This document shows, piece after piece, positions 21,930 to 30,742 of a stretch of DNA of 33,779 nt; within the stretch, counting starts at the first letter, position 1; every line of letters starts with the position of its first letter. Source of the DNA: an uncultured Cryomorphaceae bacterium (GTDB lineage: Bacteria; Bacteroidota; Bacteroidia; Flavobacteriales_D; Parvicellaceae). The translations under genes were made by a program, and so were the position numbers. Below the pieces are notes generated by a model, which was given only the letters and a program-made list of their open reading frames with translations, made no database searches and had not been told where the DNA came from. The stretch spans positions 1-33,779 of the forward strand of contig CAMZLL010000016.1 of the NCBI GenBank assembly GCA_947311505.1, written 5' to 3'.

Positions 21930-23744
21930 TTAAATACAGTTTGCGAGCATTAAATATTGCCAGTTAAGTTGTTCATTTTTGTGTGTGATAATTTTATGAT
22001 CTTTCAATTTCGTTACAGCACATGTTATTTTTTTTTCAAAAAAAGAATTTGCTTGCCAGTCGTCTTGTGGGATAGCGTAACCTATTTTATCTTTACGCCA
22101 TGTAATTTTATCAGGTAACAAATCCTCCATACTTTTTCTTAAAATAAATTTAGTCCATCCTGATTTGATTAAATATTCGTTTGGTAAAGAAAATAAAAAC
22201 TCAACAAGCTTATGGCTTAAAAAAGGAAGCCTAACTTCTATCGAGTGTGCCATTGAATTTCTGTCAGAGTATCTTAGCAACTCGGTCAATCCCGAGTTAA
22301 TTGTCGAGTGATAGAGCCTTTCTTTTAGGTTGGGAGCAAAATATAACGGATTTTCTATTTTTTTATATTCGCTAACTAACTCTGGATTTATTCCATTAAA
22401 ATAAGTAGAGGTAGTTCTTTTAATGTTTTTAGCTAGTTCACTTGCTTTTCTTTTTAGCTTATAATTCAATGCCTCAAACTTAAAGTTTAAATTAGCATTG
22501 ATGCTGTTGTTGTTTCTTAGGTTTTTAAAATCCTGAAATTCAAGGTTAAACTTGTTTCTGTTAGATTTATAGAGCTCTTGTAAGTAGGCTTCAAAGTGCC
22601 TTTCGTAGCCTGCTAATATCTCATCTGCTCCCTGTCCATCTTGTAGCACGATAACGTTGTTGTTTTTGGCTAGTTTCATTACCTCAAACTGGGCGTTGAT
22701 ACTAAAACTCCCAAAAGGTTCTTCTTGATGGTAAATCAATTTTTCAAAATTTTCATTAGCACTTTTTGCTGTTGGATATACAGAGAAACACTCCACATTG
22801 GCACTTCTAGTGATTAAATCAATAAATTTTCCTTCATCCTTTTCGAAGTTTTTGAATCTAGCTGAGAACGTTTTTTGTTTTTGACTCTCAGCCTTTAGTC
22901 TATCTATAGCCATCACAATTGAGGAGGAGTCTAAACCTCCTGATAAGCTACTTCCTATTGGGACATCACTTCTCAATCGTTTATTTACAGAATCTAAAAA
23001 TAATTCGCGAAATCTTTTTTGCGCATCCTCAAAAGAAATATCTAATTCAATAGTCAGGTCTATATCCCAATATTTTATTTGTTTTATTTTTAAATCTTTT
23101 TTTATAATTATATAATGGGCTGGTTTCAATTGGAAAATGTTTTGAAAAAATGTTGATGATTTATCAATTGGATCATCAATATTTCCATACATCAAATATT
23201 GATAATATCTTTTTAAGTTCTTTGTTTTTGGAGTTCCAGTTGCCCAAAGAGCTTTCATTTCTGAAGCAAAAGAAAAGCTCTTTTTGTCTAAATAGTAGAA
23301 AAAAGGTTTCTCGCCAAATCGATCTCTAGCGCAAAATAATTCTTGCGTATATTCATCCCAAATTGCAAAAGAAAACATGCCATCTAAATCGTCAAGACAC
23401 TTTTCTTTTTTAAGGTCAAATAATGCTAAAAGAACTTCGGTGTCTGAATCGGACTTAAAAGTGAAGCCTTTTTTTTGCAGTTCTTTTTTTAGTTCGATAT
23501 AATTATAGATTTCCCCATTAAAAGTAATAGTGTAACGACCATTTGCATAATGCATAGGTTGCGTCCCTTTTTTAGTTAAGTCTATTATAGAGAGTCTTCG
23601 ATGGCCTAATCCAATAGTTTTATTTTCATTAGTCCATTGTCCCTCACCGTCAGGACCTCTATGAATTAACGAATCCGTCATTTGTTTTAAATTATCGGGA
23701 TTTACTTTGCTATTAAGTGTGATTATGCCAGCTATTCCGCACAT
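21930..23744 (-). CDS. asnB: AsnB-like glutamine-dependent amidotransferase (second copy)
   Basis: A 604-aa class II amidotransferase with Cys2 (MCGIAGI), LIHRGPDGEGQW, FNGEIYNYIELK and the PP-loop SGGLDSS at residues 268-274. The synthetase half differs from the first copy: it has VLQDGQGADEILAGYERHF instead of the SGDGGDELFLGY type, and an insert rich in Asn, Lys and Phe before a SDRNSMAHSIEVRLPFL motif. It lies 3 nt after the flippase and 2 nt before a glycosyltransferase, firmly inside an operon. Homologues in O-antigen loci are proposed to amidate sugars. Two divergent copies could act on two sugars, or one could make asparagine. Confidence 0.93.
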   Translation of the reverse strand: MCGIAGIITLNSKVNPDNLKQMTDSLIHRGPDGEGQWTNENKTIGLGHRRLSIIDLTKKGTQPMHYANGRYTITFNGEIYNYIELKKELQKKGFTFKSDSDTEVLLALFDLKKEKCLDDLDGMFSFAIWDEYTQELFCARDRFGEKPFFYYLDKKSFSFASEMKALWATGTPKTKNLKRYYQYLMYGNIDDPIDKSSTFFQNIFQLKPAHYIIIKKDLKIKQIKYWDIDLTIELDISFEDAQKRFRELFLDSVNKRLRSDVPIGSSLSGGLDSSSIVMAIDRLKAESQKQKTFSARFKNFEKDEGKFIDLITRSANVECFSVYPTAKSANENFEKLIYHQEEPFGSFSINAQFEVMKLAKNNNVIVLQDGQGADEILAGYERHFEAYLQELYKSNRNKFNLEFQDFKNLRNNNSINANLNFKFEALNYKLKRKASELAKNIKRTTSTYFNGINPELVSEYKKIENPLYFAPNLKERLYHSTINSGLTELLRYSDRNSMAHSIEVRLPFLSHKLVEFLFSLPNEYLIKSGWTKFILRKSMEDLLPDKITWRKDKIGYAIPQDDWQANSFFEKKITCAVTKLKDHKIITHKNEQLNWQYLMLANCI

Positions 23745-23747
23745 AGG

Positions 23748-25193
23748 TTATAAAAGTTGTTTTAGTTTATTTGGTAATATAGGTTTTATTATTTCCCTAG
23801 ACATAAGTTTTTGTTTTAATAAATAAAAATATATCGGAGGGAAGTATAAAACGGAGAATAGCACAAGTTTGACTCCTGTAATTGAAACTGGAGATAAAAC
23901 GAAATAAAGTAATGTGTTATAAAGCAATGAAACTATTGTTAATTTGAAAAATGCCTTAAAGTCAAAAATATCGTAAATGGAAGCATTTATCAATTGTAAG
24001 GATTTTTTTAGGAAAATAAATGCAAAAATAAACAAACTTATTACTGTGCTTATGGCAGCGCCAATGCTGCCAAATAGGTTTATCAGCCCCAAATTTAAGA
24101 TTAAATTAATGACAAAAACAATTAGGTAGTATTTTAGAATTAATCTTGTTTTATTTGCAGAAATCAAGATGTCGTGATAATCATTAATTCTCATAATTAA
24201 AGTAAGATTAAAGACTAGAAATATAATAGAGCTGCTAATATATTTAACTCCTAAATAGGCGGATATTATTTCATGAGAGTTAAACACCAAAAAGAATAAA
24301 ACAGGATAAGTTAGCATCATAGTGTTCATGATAGCTGTTTTTTTTAACCTCACTATTTCTTTATATTTTTGCTTACTATATAATTTGGATACTTCAGGCA
24401 AAACTATAGCGGCAACTGCCCCATATATTGTTGATATAAAAGGTACTTCAATAGCTCCATTTCTGTATAGCGCAAATGCTTTTACACCAATAATCTTACT
24501 TACCATTATTCCATCTGTATACAAAAGAGCTGCGCCAATTAATCCTGTCATTCCCAAAGGGAAACCTTTTTGCATTTGTCTTAAAATATTATATTTGTTA
24601 ATATTAAAGGTTAAATATTTATTTAAAAAAAGGAGATTGAAAAAGAAAAGAAAGACCTGACTCAACACAATTCCTAAAAGAGCTAATTTTACAGAATTGT
24701 ATACTTGAATTGCTGTTATAACTAGGGCAATCTTTAGTAAATTAGATGTTACAATTAGTGAAATACTCTTTTTGACTTTATTAGTATAGATTAGAAAAGA
24801 GTTAAAGCTATTGTTAGGTATAGAGAAAATTAAACTAATACTGTAATAAGAGATTAGAATTCCTAACATAGGATTATTAAGCCAGCTTGCAAATGATTCT
24901 GATGACAAAAACAATAATACTGTTCCAATAATGCCAAGCACAATCCCTCCGTAGATGTTTGAAGATAAAACAGACGATTTATTATTTTCAGTACTTAAGT
25001 ACACATATATAATTTGTGATAAACCTGCTGATAAAATAGCACCTGCAAAAGTGATAATTAGAATTGCTTGACCATAGCTACCATAGTCTTTATAGTCTAA
25101 AACTCGCGCCATGTATGGTAAAAACAACAAGTTGACTAAAGTGTTGATACCTTGACCTAAAGCTATAATACCTATTTTATTTACCTTTGACAC
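23748..25193 (-). CDS. Wzx-like oligosaccharide flippase (MOP/polysaccharide transporter)
   Basis: A 481-aa membrane protein with about twelve to fourteen helices. It moves lipid-linked repeat units from the cytoplasmic to the periplasmic face. The N-terminus IGIIALGQGINTLVNLLFLPYMARVLDYKDYGSYGQA is a standard polysaccharide-transport opening. Mid-protein GFPLGMTGLIGAALLYTDGIMVSKIIG and NDYHDILISANKTRLILKYY follow the MOP pattern. It begins at GTG 25191-25193; no ATG is positioned before the conserved start. It is the first gene of the six-gene reverse operon. The 169-nt region upstream holds no exact TAnnTTTG at the usual distance. Confidence 0.92.
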   Translation of the reverse strand: MSKVNKIGIIALGQGINTLVNLLFLPYMARVLDYKDYGSYGQAILIITFAGAILSAGLSQIIYVYLSTENNKSSVLSSNIYGGIVLGIIGTVLLFLSSESFASWLNNPMLGILISYYSISLIFSIPNNSFNSFLIYTNKVKKSISLIVTSNLLKIALVITAIQVYNSVKLALLGIVLSQVFLFFFNLLFLNKYLTFNINKYNILRQMQKGFPLGMTGLIGAALLYTDGIMVSKIIGVKAFALYRNGAIEVPFISTIYGAVAAIVLPEVSKLYSKQKYKEIVRLKKTAIMNTMMLTYPVLFFLVFNSHEIISAYLGVKYISSSIIFLVFNLTLIMRINDYHDILISANKTRLILKYYLIVFVINLILNLGLINLFGSIGAAISTVISLFIFAFIFLKKSLQLINASIYDIFDFKAFFKLTIVSLLYNTLLYFVLSPVSITGVKLVLFSVLYFPPIYFYLLKQKLMSREIIKPILPNKLKQLL

Positions 25194-25362
25194 TAATTAT
25201 TAGTTATACAATTTCAATTTGTAAATGTAGTGCTAATAAATGTAACTTATTCTTGGTTATTGCTATTATTTCTATTGAAACAGAATTTGAATAATTCAGA
25301 AGGTATTTCACTTGTTTTACATACGATAGAATTATAAAAAAAAAGGAGGAAAATCGATTTCT

Positions 25363-26259
25363 TTATACTTCATTTGAAATATCTTCTCCCCCCCCAAGAC
25401 CACTCTCATTCTTTCTATAAAGATAATAGAGCGTCCCTATAGTAACTAGCAATATCGGAATTTGAAAAAGCATACCCGAACTATCAGAACCCATGTCCCA
25501 ACGATAGTAGCGAGCAAGATGTAGCAAAGAGATTTGCAGCGCATTGTTTAGAAAATGCAAAACAATAGTAAACCATAGCGACCCTAGTGCAATAGAGATA
25601 TAACCATAGCAAACACCTAGAACAAATATAGGAAGTATATTAAAAGGTTGAAAATGAATCAAAGCAAACAAAGCGGCACACATTACAATTCCAATGTGAA
25701 CATTTTGCGTCCCATTGATAGTCAGTCGCTGTATAACACCCCTAAAAGTAAGCTCCTCACCAATAGCAGGTACGATAGCAATAAGGATGAGGTTAAAAAA
25801 ATAGCTCTTCCAAGTAGTACCCACAAAAGCATGAATCATTTTGTCAGACCATGCCTGTTGCAATTCCAGTTTAGCTTGGAAAGCAGAAGAAATAAAAGAA
25901 AAATCAATAGAGCGGTTGAGTAGATAAAGTAACTCGTTAAAAATAGTAAGACCTATAAAAAGCAACGGAACAACCAAAAACCATTTTTTGGTAGGAGGAT
26001 TTAAATTCAAAAACTCCAAAGGATGAAAACTCGCTAACTTTGAAAAAACCAACGCAGGAATGATAAAGATAAAAATGTGAGACACAAAAAGAAGAATCTT
26101 TTTTAAACGCAAAACCTCCATGCTGCCATAGTCTTGCGAACTCAACATATCTAAATCTCCACCAAGAACAGAAGTAAGAACACCACTGAATATAGCGCCA
26201 AAAAAATAAGAAATAAGCACCATTAAAATAAAAATGGACAACTTTTCCCAAGGTTTCAT
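25363..26259 (-). CDS. CPBP family intramembrane glutamic protease (CAAX protease/Abi)
   Basis: A 298-aa protein with about eight helices. The catalytic signature is GEELTFRGVIQRL (the EExxxR motif) in the middle, followed by ALFALIHFQPFNILPIF with the second motif His, and FTIVLHFLNNALQ with the third (HxxxN). Members include Rce1-like prenyl-protein proteases and bacteriocin self-immunity or 'Abi' proteins, so the substrate is unknown. Translation most likely starts at ATG 26257-26259 just before KPWEKLSIFIL; an in-frame TTG eight codons upstream would overlap the divergent promoter. It diverges from dusB with a 59-nt spacer, so the two may share a regulatory region. Confidence 0.88.
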   Translation of the reverse strand: MKPWEKLSIFILMVLISYFFGAIFSGVLTSVLGGDLDMLSSQDYGSMEVLRLKKILLFVSHIFIFIIPALVFSKLASFHPLEFLNLNPPTKKWFLVVPLLFIGLTIFNELLYLLNRSIDFSFISSAFQAKLELQQAWSDKMIHAFVGTTWKSYFFNLILIAIVPAIGEELTFRGVIQRLTINGTQNVHIGIVMCAALFALIHFQPFNILPIFVLGVCYGYISIALGSLWFTIVLHFLNNALQISLLHLARYYRWDMGSDSSGMLFQIPILLVTIGTLYYLYRKNESGLGGGEDISNEV

Positions 26260-26292
26260 ATGTTCAATACTGCCGTTTCTCAAAAGGTTGAT

Positions 26293-26300
26293 TAGTTTTG
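26293..26300 (+). promoter_or_regulatory. -7 box TAGTTTTG for dusB
   Basis: Exact TAnnTTTG match in the short divergent spacer. It ends 18 nt before the TTG at 26319 that begins the conserved DusB N-terminus, and so supports that start over the in-frame TTG at 26298, which lies inside the box. Confidence 0.5.
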
Positions 26301-26318
26301 TGGTTCAAAAATAACAAT

Positions 26319-27296
26319 TTGACAAAGATAAGAAACATAGAATTAGGAGATTTTCCATTAATACTAGCACCCATGGAAGACGTAAGCGATCCTCCGTTTA
26401 GAGCATTGTGCAAAAAATTCGGTGCAGACCTCATGTTTACAGAGTTCATTTCCTCAGAAGGTTTGATTCGCGATGCCGTTAAAAGCACCCAAAAATTAGA
26501 CTTTTTTGAATACGAACGCCCATTGGGAATACAGATATTTGGGCACGATGTGGAATCCATGCGAAAGACCACCGAAATCTGCCAACGAGCCAACCCTGAT
26601 ATTATCGACATCAATTATGGATGCCCCGTCAAGAAAGTAACTCGAAAAGGAGCCGGTTGTGGCATCCTGCAAGACATTCCAAAGATGGTAAGTATGACAG
26701 CCGAAATCGTTAAGCAAACACACCTACCCGTTACCGTAAAAACCCGGCTAGGATGGAGCGAAGACACCAAATACATCGTAGAAATAGCCGAACGATTGCA
26801 AGATATAGGCATCGAAGCCATTTCTATACATGGTCGCACCCGCCAGCAGATGTACAAAGGCGAAGCAGATTGGTCATTGATAGCCGAAACAAAAAATAAC
26901 CCTCGATTGCACATACCCGTATTTGGCAATGGCGACATAGACACCCCCAAAAAAGCAGTAGAATATAAAAACAGATACGGAGTAGATGGTATCATGATCG
27001 GTAGGGCAACCATTGGCAACCCTTGGTTTTTTGACGAGATAAAGCATTTTATAAAAACGGGCGAAGAAAAACCCAAAATTTCTATTGCCGAACGAGTAGA
27101 AGTGGTCAAAGAACATTTGAGATTCTCACTAGAATGGAAAGGCGATAAATTAGGAGTCGTAGAAATGCGCAGACATTACTCCAATTACTTCAAAGGCATC
27201 GACAATTTCAAACCCATCCGCATGAAGTTAGTAACCTTAGACGAGCCCCAAGAATTATTTTCCGTCCTCAATGAAATCGTGGAAGTTTATTCATAA
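26319..27296 (+). CDS. dusB: tRNA-dihydrouridine synthase DusB
   Basis: A 325-aa FMN-dependent enzyme that reduces specific uridines in tRNA to dihydrouridine. It opens with KIRNIELGDFPLILAPMEDVSDPPFRALC, characteristic of Bacteroidota DusB. The catalytic Cys is in DINYGCPVKKV near residue 100, and GRTRQQMYKGEADW and FGNGDIDTP are the FMN-phosphate and substrate segments of the TIM barrel. RRHYSNYFKG marks the C-terminal helical domain. The start is TTG at 26319, immediately before T-K-I. Base composition is visibly richer in G+C than the polysaccharide genes, consistent with a core gene. It marks the edge of the accessory locus. Confidence 0.95.
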   Translation: MTKIRNIELGDFPLILAPMEDVSDPPFRALCKKFGADLMFTEFISSEGLIRDAVKSTQKLDFFEYERPLGIQIFGHDVESMRKTTEICQRANPDIIDINYGCPVKKVTRKGAGCGILQDIPKMVSMTAEIVKQTHLPVTVKTRLGWSEDTKYIVEIAERLQDIGIEAISIHGRTRQQMYKGEADWSLIAETKNNPRLHIPVFGNGDIDTPKKAVEYKNRYGVDGIMIGRATIGNPWFFDEIKHFIKTGEEKPKISIAERVEVVKEHLRFSLEWKGDKLGVVEMRRHYSNYFKGIDNFKPIRMKLVTLDEPQELFSVLNEIVEVYS

Positions 27297-27350
27297 TAAG
27301 TATTGTTCTGCAATCCTAATTTTAGCAAATAAATTGTATTTTCATAATTT

Positions 27351-27454
27351 GGGCGTGTCCCTACGGGTCGGGCTATCCACTATATCTTTTTTGTTTAGTA
27401 CTTCGCTTCACTCAGCAACCAAACAAAAAAGGATGCCGTTCCTATCCCTCACGC
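27351..27454. repeat. Structured palindromic intergenic element (GGGCGTG...TCACGC)
   Basis: A 104-bp G+C-richer element downstream of dusB. The ends pair (GCGTG with CACGC). Inside, GGC-ATCC pairs with GGAT-GCC, and a long central stem pairs CTTTTTTGTTT with AAACAAAAAAGG around a loop containing ACTTCGCTTCACTCAG. CCCTACGGG near the left end forms its own hairpin. I recall similar elements between genes of many Bacteroidota, but I cannot verify copy number from this window. It may end dusB transcription. Confidence 0.65.
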
Positions 27455-27540
27455 AAAAACCAACCTCACAAAAATCGAGCACCTATTTGATTCGGGTTAA
27501 CATTAAAATGCACCTAATAAATCGTTTCTTTTTCACTTGT

Positions 27541-27599
27541 TTTTTGAATCGAAATGCCATCGTTGATTAAGGTTTTTCGGTAGAAAAAGAACTCGAAGT
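27541..27599. repeat. 59-bp dispersed repeat, copy B
   Basis: Matches 3968-4026 in the same orientation. The second half, from AGGTTTTTCGG to CTCGAAGT, is identical, and about six differences lie in the first half. It is the last intergenic sequence before the stop of the caspase gene and contains the hairpin TTTTTC-GGTA-GAAAAA. The rest of the 344-nt gap outside this copy and the palindromic element shows nothing I recognise. Confidence 0.85.
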
Positions 27600-27640
27600 C
27601 ATCCTATCGGAGGTTTAGTATCGCATCCAGAGGTGTCAAT

Positions 27641-30600
27641 CTACCAAATCCTCCAGTCGGTATCTATAGATTCGGATCTATTAGTAGGTCGTTGCTTGCC
27701 GTTGGTGAGGTCAAATACTCGCTCTCTAACATAACTATTCATTTCACTAATATTGATAGTGCCATCACCATCCAGATCAGCAGCCGCATCTTCTATCCCA
27801 GACAAGAGACTATAAGTAAAAACTCCGTTTTTCCATTTATCTCCCTCCATTGCAAATTCTAATCCACCTGCTGATGAGATAATTACTGTTCCTGATGCTT
27901 TACGCAGGTCGGTAAACAATTCTGTCATTAATTCAAAACTACTATTCAGTCCTACCGTTTTGGTCGTGTTGGTATTTACAGCTCTAAATGTAATATCTTC
28001 TTCAAATGAGTCAACCTCATTCTCTTCAGCAAGCAATAGTTCTTCTTTGTCGATTTCTCCACTATGGCAAGCATCTATCATTAATAGCTTCTTTCGTGCA
28101 GGTATGTCATCCATTAAATCCTCAAAAACATCATAAGGGATCCCTTTTTTATTTGGTTTTAAAAAATCAATATCATAAGAGGCTAAATAATAATTCAAGT
28201 CTGCATCTAATACTCCATGCCCTGCATAAAAAACACAAACCACATCATTTATTGTTGACTCTTGTAAAGTTGCTTTCCATTTTTTTATGTTAGATACTGT
28301 TACCTCTTCATTGGTCAGCACATAAGAATGTACTTGAAAAAAAGAATTATTACCTTTTTCAAACAAACTCTTGACATCACGAGCATCTTTCGAAGCGTAT
28401 TCTAAATTAAATGTAGAATCTTTGTATTTTGACGCTCCTATTGTTAGTAAGTATAAATTAGGTTTCGTTAGGTTCTTGCTCACATTTTCTACTACAATAT
28501 TATCAACAATTGACTCCACGCCTTTTTCATTAAGTGCACTAACCGAAATGGTGTTTCGACCGTAAGAAAGCTTCACGGCAACTTCTTTATGAGTTGAATT
28601 TGAGGATTTATTTTTCAAGGAGAAACCATTTCGACCATTTATCGGAACATCATTTACCCTTACCATTATCCGATCTAAGTTGTATTTTGTATCAGTTGCT
28701 TCAATGTCTATCGTAATCGAATCTGTTGTAGTTACAAAAGGAATTGTGTTTTTATTTGTAATGGCGATGTTGGGCATGTGAAACTCACCGTTCAACATTT
28801 CCTCACTAAACCCCATTTTATGAAGCCTTTTTTCATAAGCTTTTCGGTAGGGTTCGATAAGTTCGTAGTTAGTCGCCTCTAAACTTTCTATAATAATATC
28901 GGGTCTGTTATATTTTAAGTCAAATTGCTTAAAAGGGTAGATTTCCATTCCTTTTACAAAGTGAATATACTTTTGCGCACCTTTTGTGGCGTAATAATAA
29001 TTCTCTGGTGTGATTATCGCATAATCCTTTGGGCCGGTGCTTATCAAACTAGCCATAGGAGTGCCTTTTTCCAAATTCCACACTCTTCTAGTGCCATCGA
29101 GCGAACTGGTTATTAACCGCTTGGAGTCGTCAGAGAAACTCGAAAATCGAACCATTCCAGTATGCCCATGCAATTTGTGTACTAGTTTCTGCGCTTTAAA
29201 ATCATATACGTATATTTCATTGTTTTTGGAACTTGCAAAAGTAAAATACTTGTGGTCATTGCTAATTTGATGCCCAGAAAGAAAAAGTCCTGAAACAGTG
29301 TCTGAAAACACTACTTTACCATTGTGAATGTCCCAAACCTTAGCTATCGTTTGCATTGTTTTTGACTCTTGATCTAAAAAAACATCTCTGCCAATAAGAA
29401 AGTTATGATCCTTACTTACCGCACCGATATAAGTGCTTGAAGTTACTCCTTCTGTCGGGAATTTGGTTTTACTCTTTGTTTTCAAATCATACTTATAACA
29501 AAAAACACCTCCTGAGTCAACTATAATTTTCTCAGAGTTAGCTATGAAAAAACCCTTGGTGCAATTTTCTATTACGCTAGTTTTTAAGCCAGAGACTCGG
29601 TTGTATAAATGTACACTGTAATCCGCTTTAGTAGCGTTTTTATTTTTTTTATCCATTTCTAAAAAACTATAAACAGCTCCCGCATCATCCATGTCAAGTA
29701 AATAACCATTTCCTTTTGAAGTTACATAGTTAGACCCAACTTTTCTTGTTTTTAAGTCCACGTAAACATATTCTCTCACCGCATCTTCAGCTCCATACAG
29801 TTCGCATATCAGTTTTTGACCATCTAAGGAGGTCTTAAAACTGTTGATTCTAGGAATTTCTATATCTGTAACATTTGGGAAGTCCCAAAAACGAAGTCCA
29901 TTTTTGGTTACAGTTACTGGAGTGTGTGTGCCTGGTAAAAATCCTACGGACTCTCCAGTAAATGCGATCTTATGAAATTTTGAAACTTCTTTATTATTTC
30001 TTAAATCATAGATGCTTTGATCGATGAATACATAATTCTCATCAGCACTAAATACAAACTGTGCCGACCCAACTGTATCTACCGCTTTTAAAATAGATTT
30101 GCCATTGTCTAATTGCACAATATACATGTTTGGCATTAATAAGGAACTTCCAAATGGATTTTTAACTTTGGTATATATCAGTTTATTCTTTCTAGATTTA
30201 CTTTCAAATTCTAAAGGCTCGTTATTATCGCTCATTAAATAGATAGCCGATCTCTGCATATTTGAGGTCTTATATGTATAAGTCAAACGATCAAATTCAT
30301 CTCCAATCACTAGTTCTGATTTTCCGGATTCAATTTCAATTTTGAAGCGGTCGTTTGAGGCTCTTTTGCTTACGATCAAATACTTGTTGTTACTAGAAAA
30401 CCAAAGACTATCAACATCTACATAGTCGTCAGAAAATTGAACGTTGCGTAATTTCCGTCCGGTTTTTACATCCCAAATGGCAACTTCTGTGTGTTGAACT
30501 ACCGCCACTAGCTTGTTGTCTGAGCTAAAAGCATTAGCTGTTGACCAATTTGTTCCTGAGGAAATCATTACTTCTACTTCTTGCGAATAGATAACAAGCG

Positions 30601-30643
30601 TGCTAAACGCAATAATAAAAAAACTTATAATAAGACGTGACAT
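27641..30643 (-). CDS. Exported WD40-repeat protein with a C-terminal caspase (peptidase C14) domain
   Basis: A 1000-aa protein with a Sec signal (SRLIISFFIIAFSTLVIYS). Residues from about 25 to 560 form WD40/propeller blades, clearest in VAIWDVKTGRKLRN and HGHTGMVRFSSFSDDSKRL...VWNLEKG. After a linker and an Ig-like region (IDIEATDTKYNLDRIMVRVNDVPI), the caspase domain starts near residue 727 with LYLLTIGASKY. Its catalytic dyad is His809 in FYAGHG and Cys859 in IDACHSG, both present. SSAGGLEFA and GVFTYSLLSG complete the fold. Directly after it lies a perfect EF-hand-type loop, with ligands D956, D958, D960, T962, N964 and E967. No T9SS sorting domain is seen. Substrate and role are unknown. 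The signal peptide would place the protease outside the cytoplasm. Confidence 0.92.
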   Translation of the reverse strand: MSRLIISFFIIAFSTLVIYSQEVEVMISSGTNWSTANAFSSDNKLVAVVQHTEVAIWDVKTGRKLRNVQFSDDYVDVDSLWFSSNNKYLIVSKRASNDRFKIEIESGKSELVIGDEFDRLTYTYKTSNMQRSAIYLMSDNNEPLEFESKSRKNKLIYTKVKNPFGSSLLMPNMYIVQLDNGKSILKAVDTVGSAQFVFSADENYVFIDQSIYDLRNNKEVSKFHKIAFTGESVGFLPGTHTPVTVTKNGLRFWDFPNVTDIEIPRINSFKTSLDGQKLICELYGAEDAVREYVYVDLKTRKVGSNYVTSKGNGYLLDMDDAGAVYSFLEMDKKNKNATKADYSVHLYNRVSGLKTSVIENCTKGFFIANSEKIIVDSGGVFCYKYDLKTKSKTKFPTEGVTSSTYIGAVSKDHNFLIGRDVFLDQESKTMQTIAKVWDIHNGKVVFSDTVSGLFLSGHQISNDHKYFTFASSKNNEIYVYDFKAQKLVHKLHGHTGMVRFSSFSDDSKRLITSSLDGTRRVWNLEKGTPMASLISTGPKDYAIITPENYYYATKGAQKYIHFVKGMEIYPFKQFDLKYNRPDIIIESLEATNYELIEPYRKAYEKRLHKMGFSEEMLNGEFHMPNIAITNKNTIPFVTTTDSITIDIEATDTKYNLDRIMVRVNDVPINGRNGFSLKNKSSNSTHKEVAVKLSYGRNTISVSALNEKGVESIVDNIVVENVSKNLTKPNLYLLTIGASKYKDSTFNLEYASKDARDVKSLFEKGNNSFFQVHSYVLTNEEVTVSNIKKWKATLQESTINDVVCVFYAGHGVLDADLNYYLASYDIDFLKPNKKGIPYDVFEDLMDDIPARKKLLMIDACHSGEIDKEELLLAEENEVDSFEEDITFRAVNTNTTKTVGLNSSFELMTELFTDLRKASGTVIISSAGGLEFAMEGDKWKNGVFTYSLLSGIEDAAADLDGDGTINISEMNSYVRERVFDLTNGKQRPTNRSESIDTDWRIW

Positions 30644-30665
30644 TTGATTTGAGCTTTTTGTTTCA

Positions 30666-30673
30666 CAAAGATA
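30666..30673 (-). promoter_or_regulatory. -7 box TATCTTTG for the caspase gene
   Basis: Reverse-strand TATCTTTG, exact TAnnTTTG, ending 22 nt from the ATG at 30643. It shows that the caspase gene can be transcribed independently of the adhesin gene 99 nt upstream. Confidence 0.5.
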
Positions 30674-30742
30674 ATAATAACGAAACTAATAAATATAGGA
30701 AGGATGATATTCATTAATCTGCTATTCAAAAGTCACTCTTAT

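Noticed and set aside
25937-26251. A 104-aa reverse-strand frame within the CPBP protease gene
   Set aside because: Same strand, different frame; rich in Phe, Tyr and Cys as expected from a shifted membrane-protein reading, and the protease frame carries the catalytic motifs.
26264-27116. Several reverse-strand frames of 75-164 aa across dusB
   Set aside because: They are antisense shadows of a conserved core gene whose higher G+C keeps other frames open.
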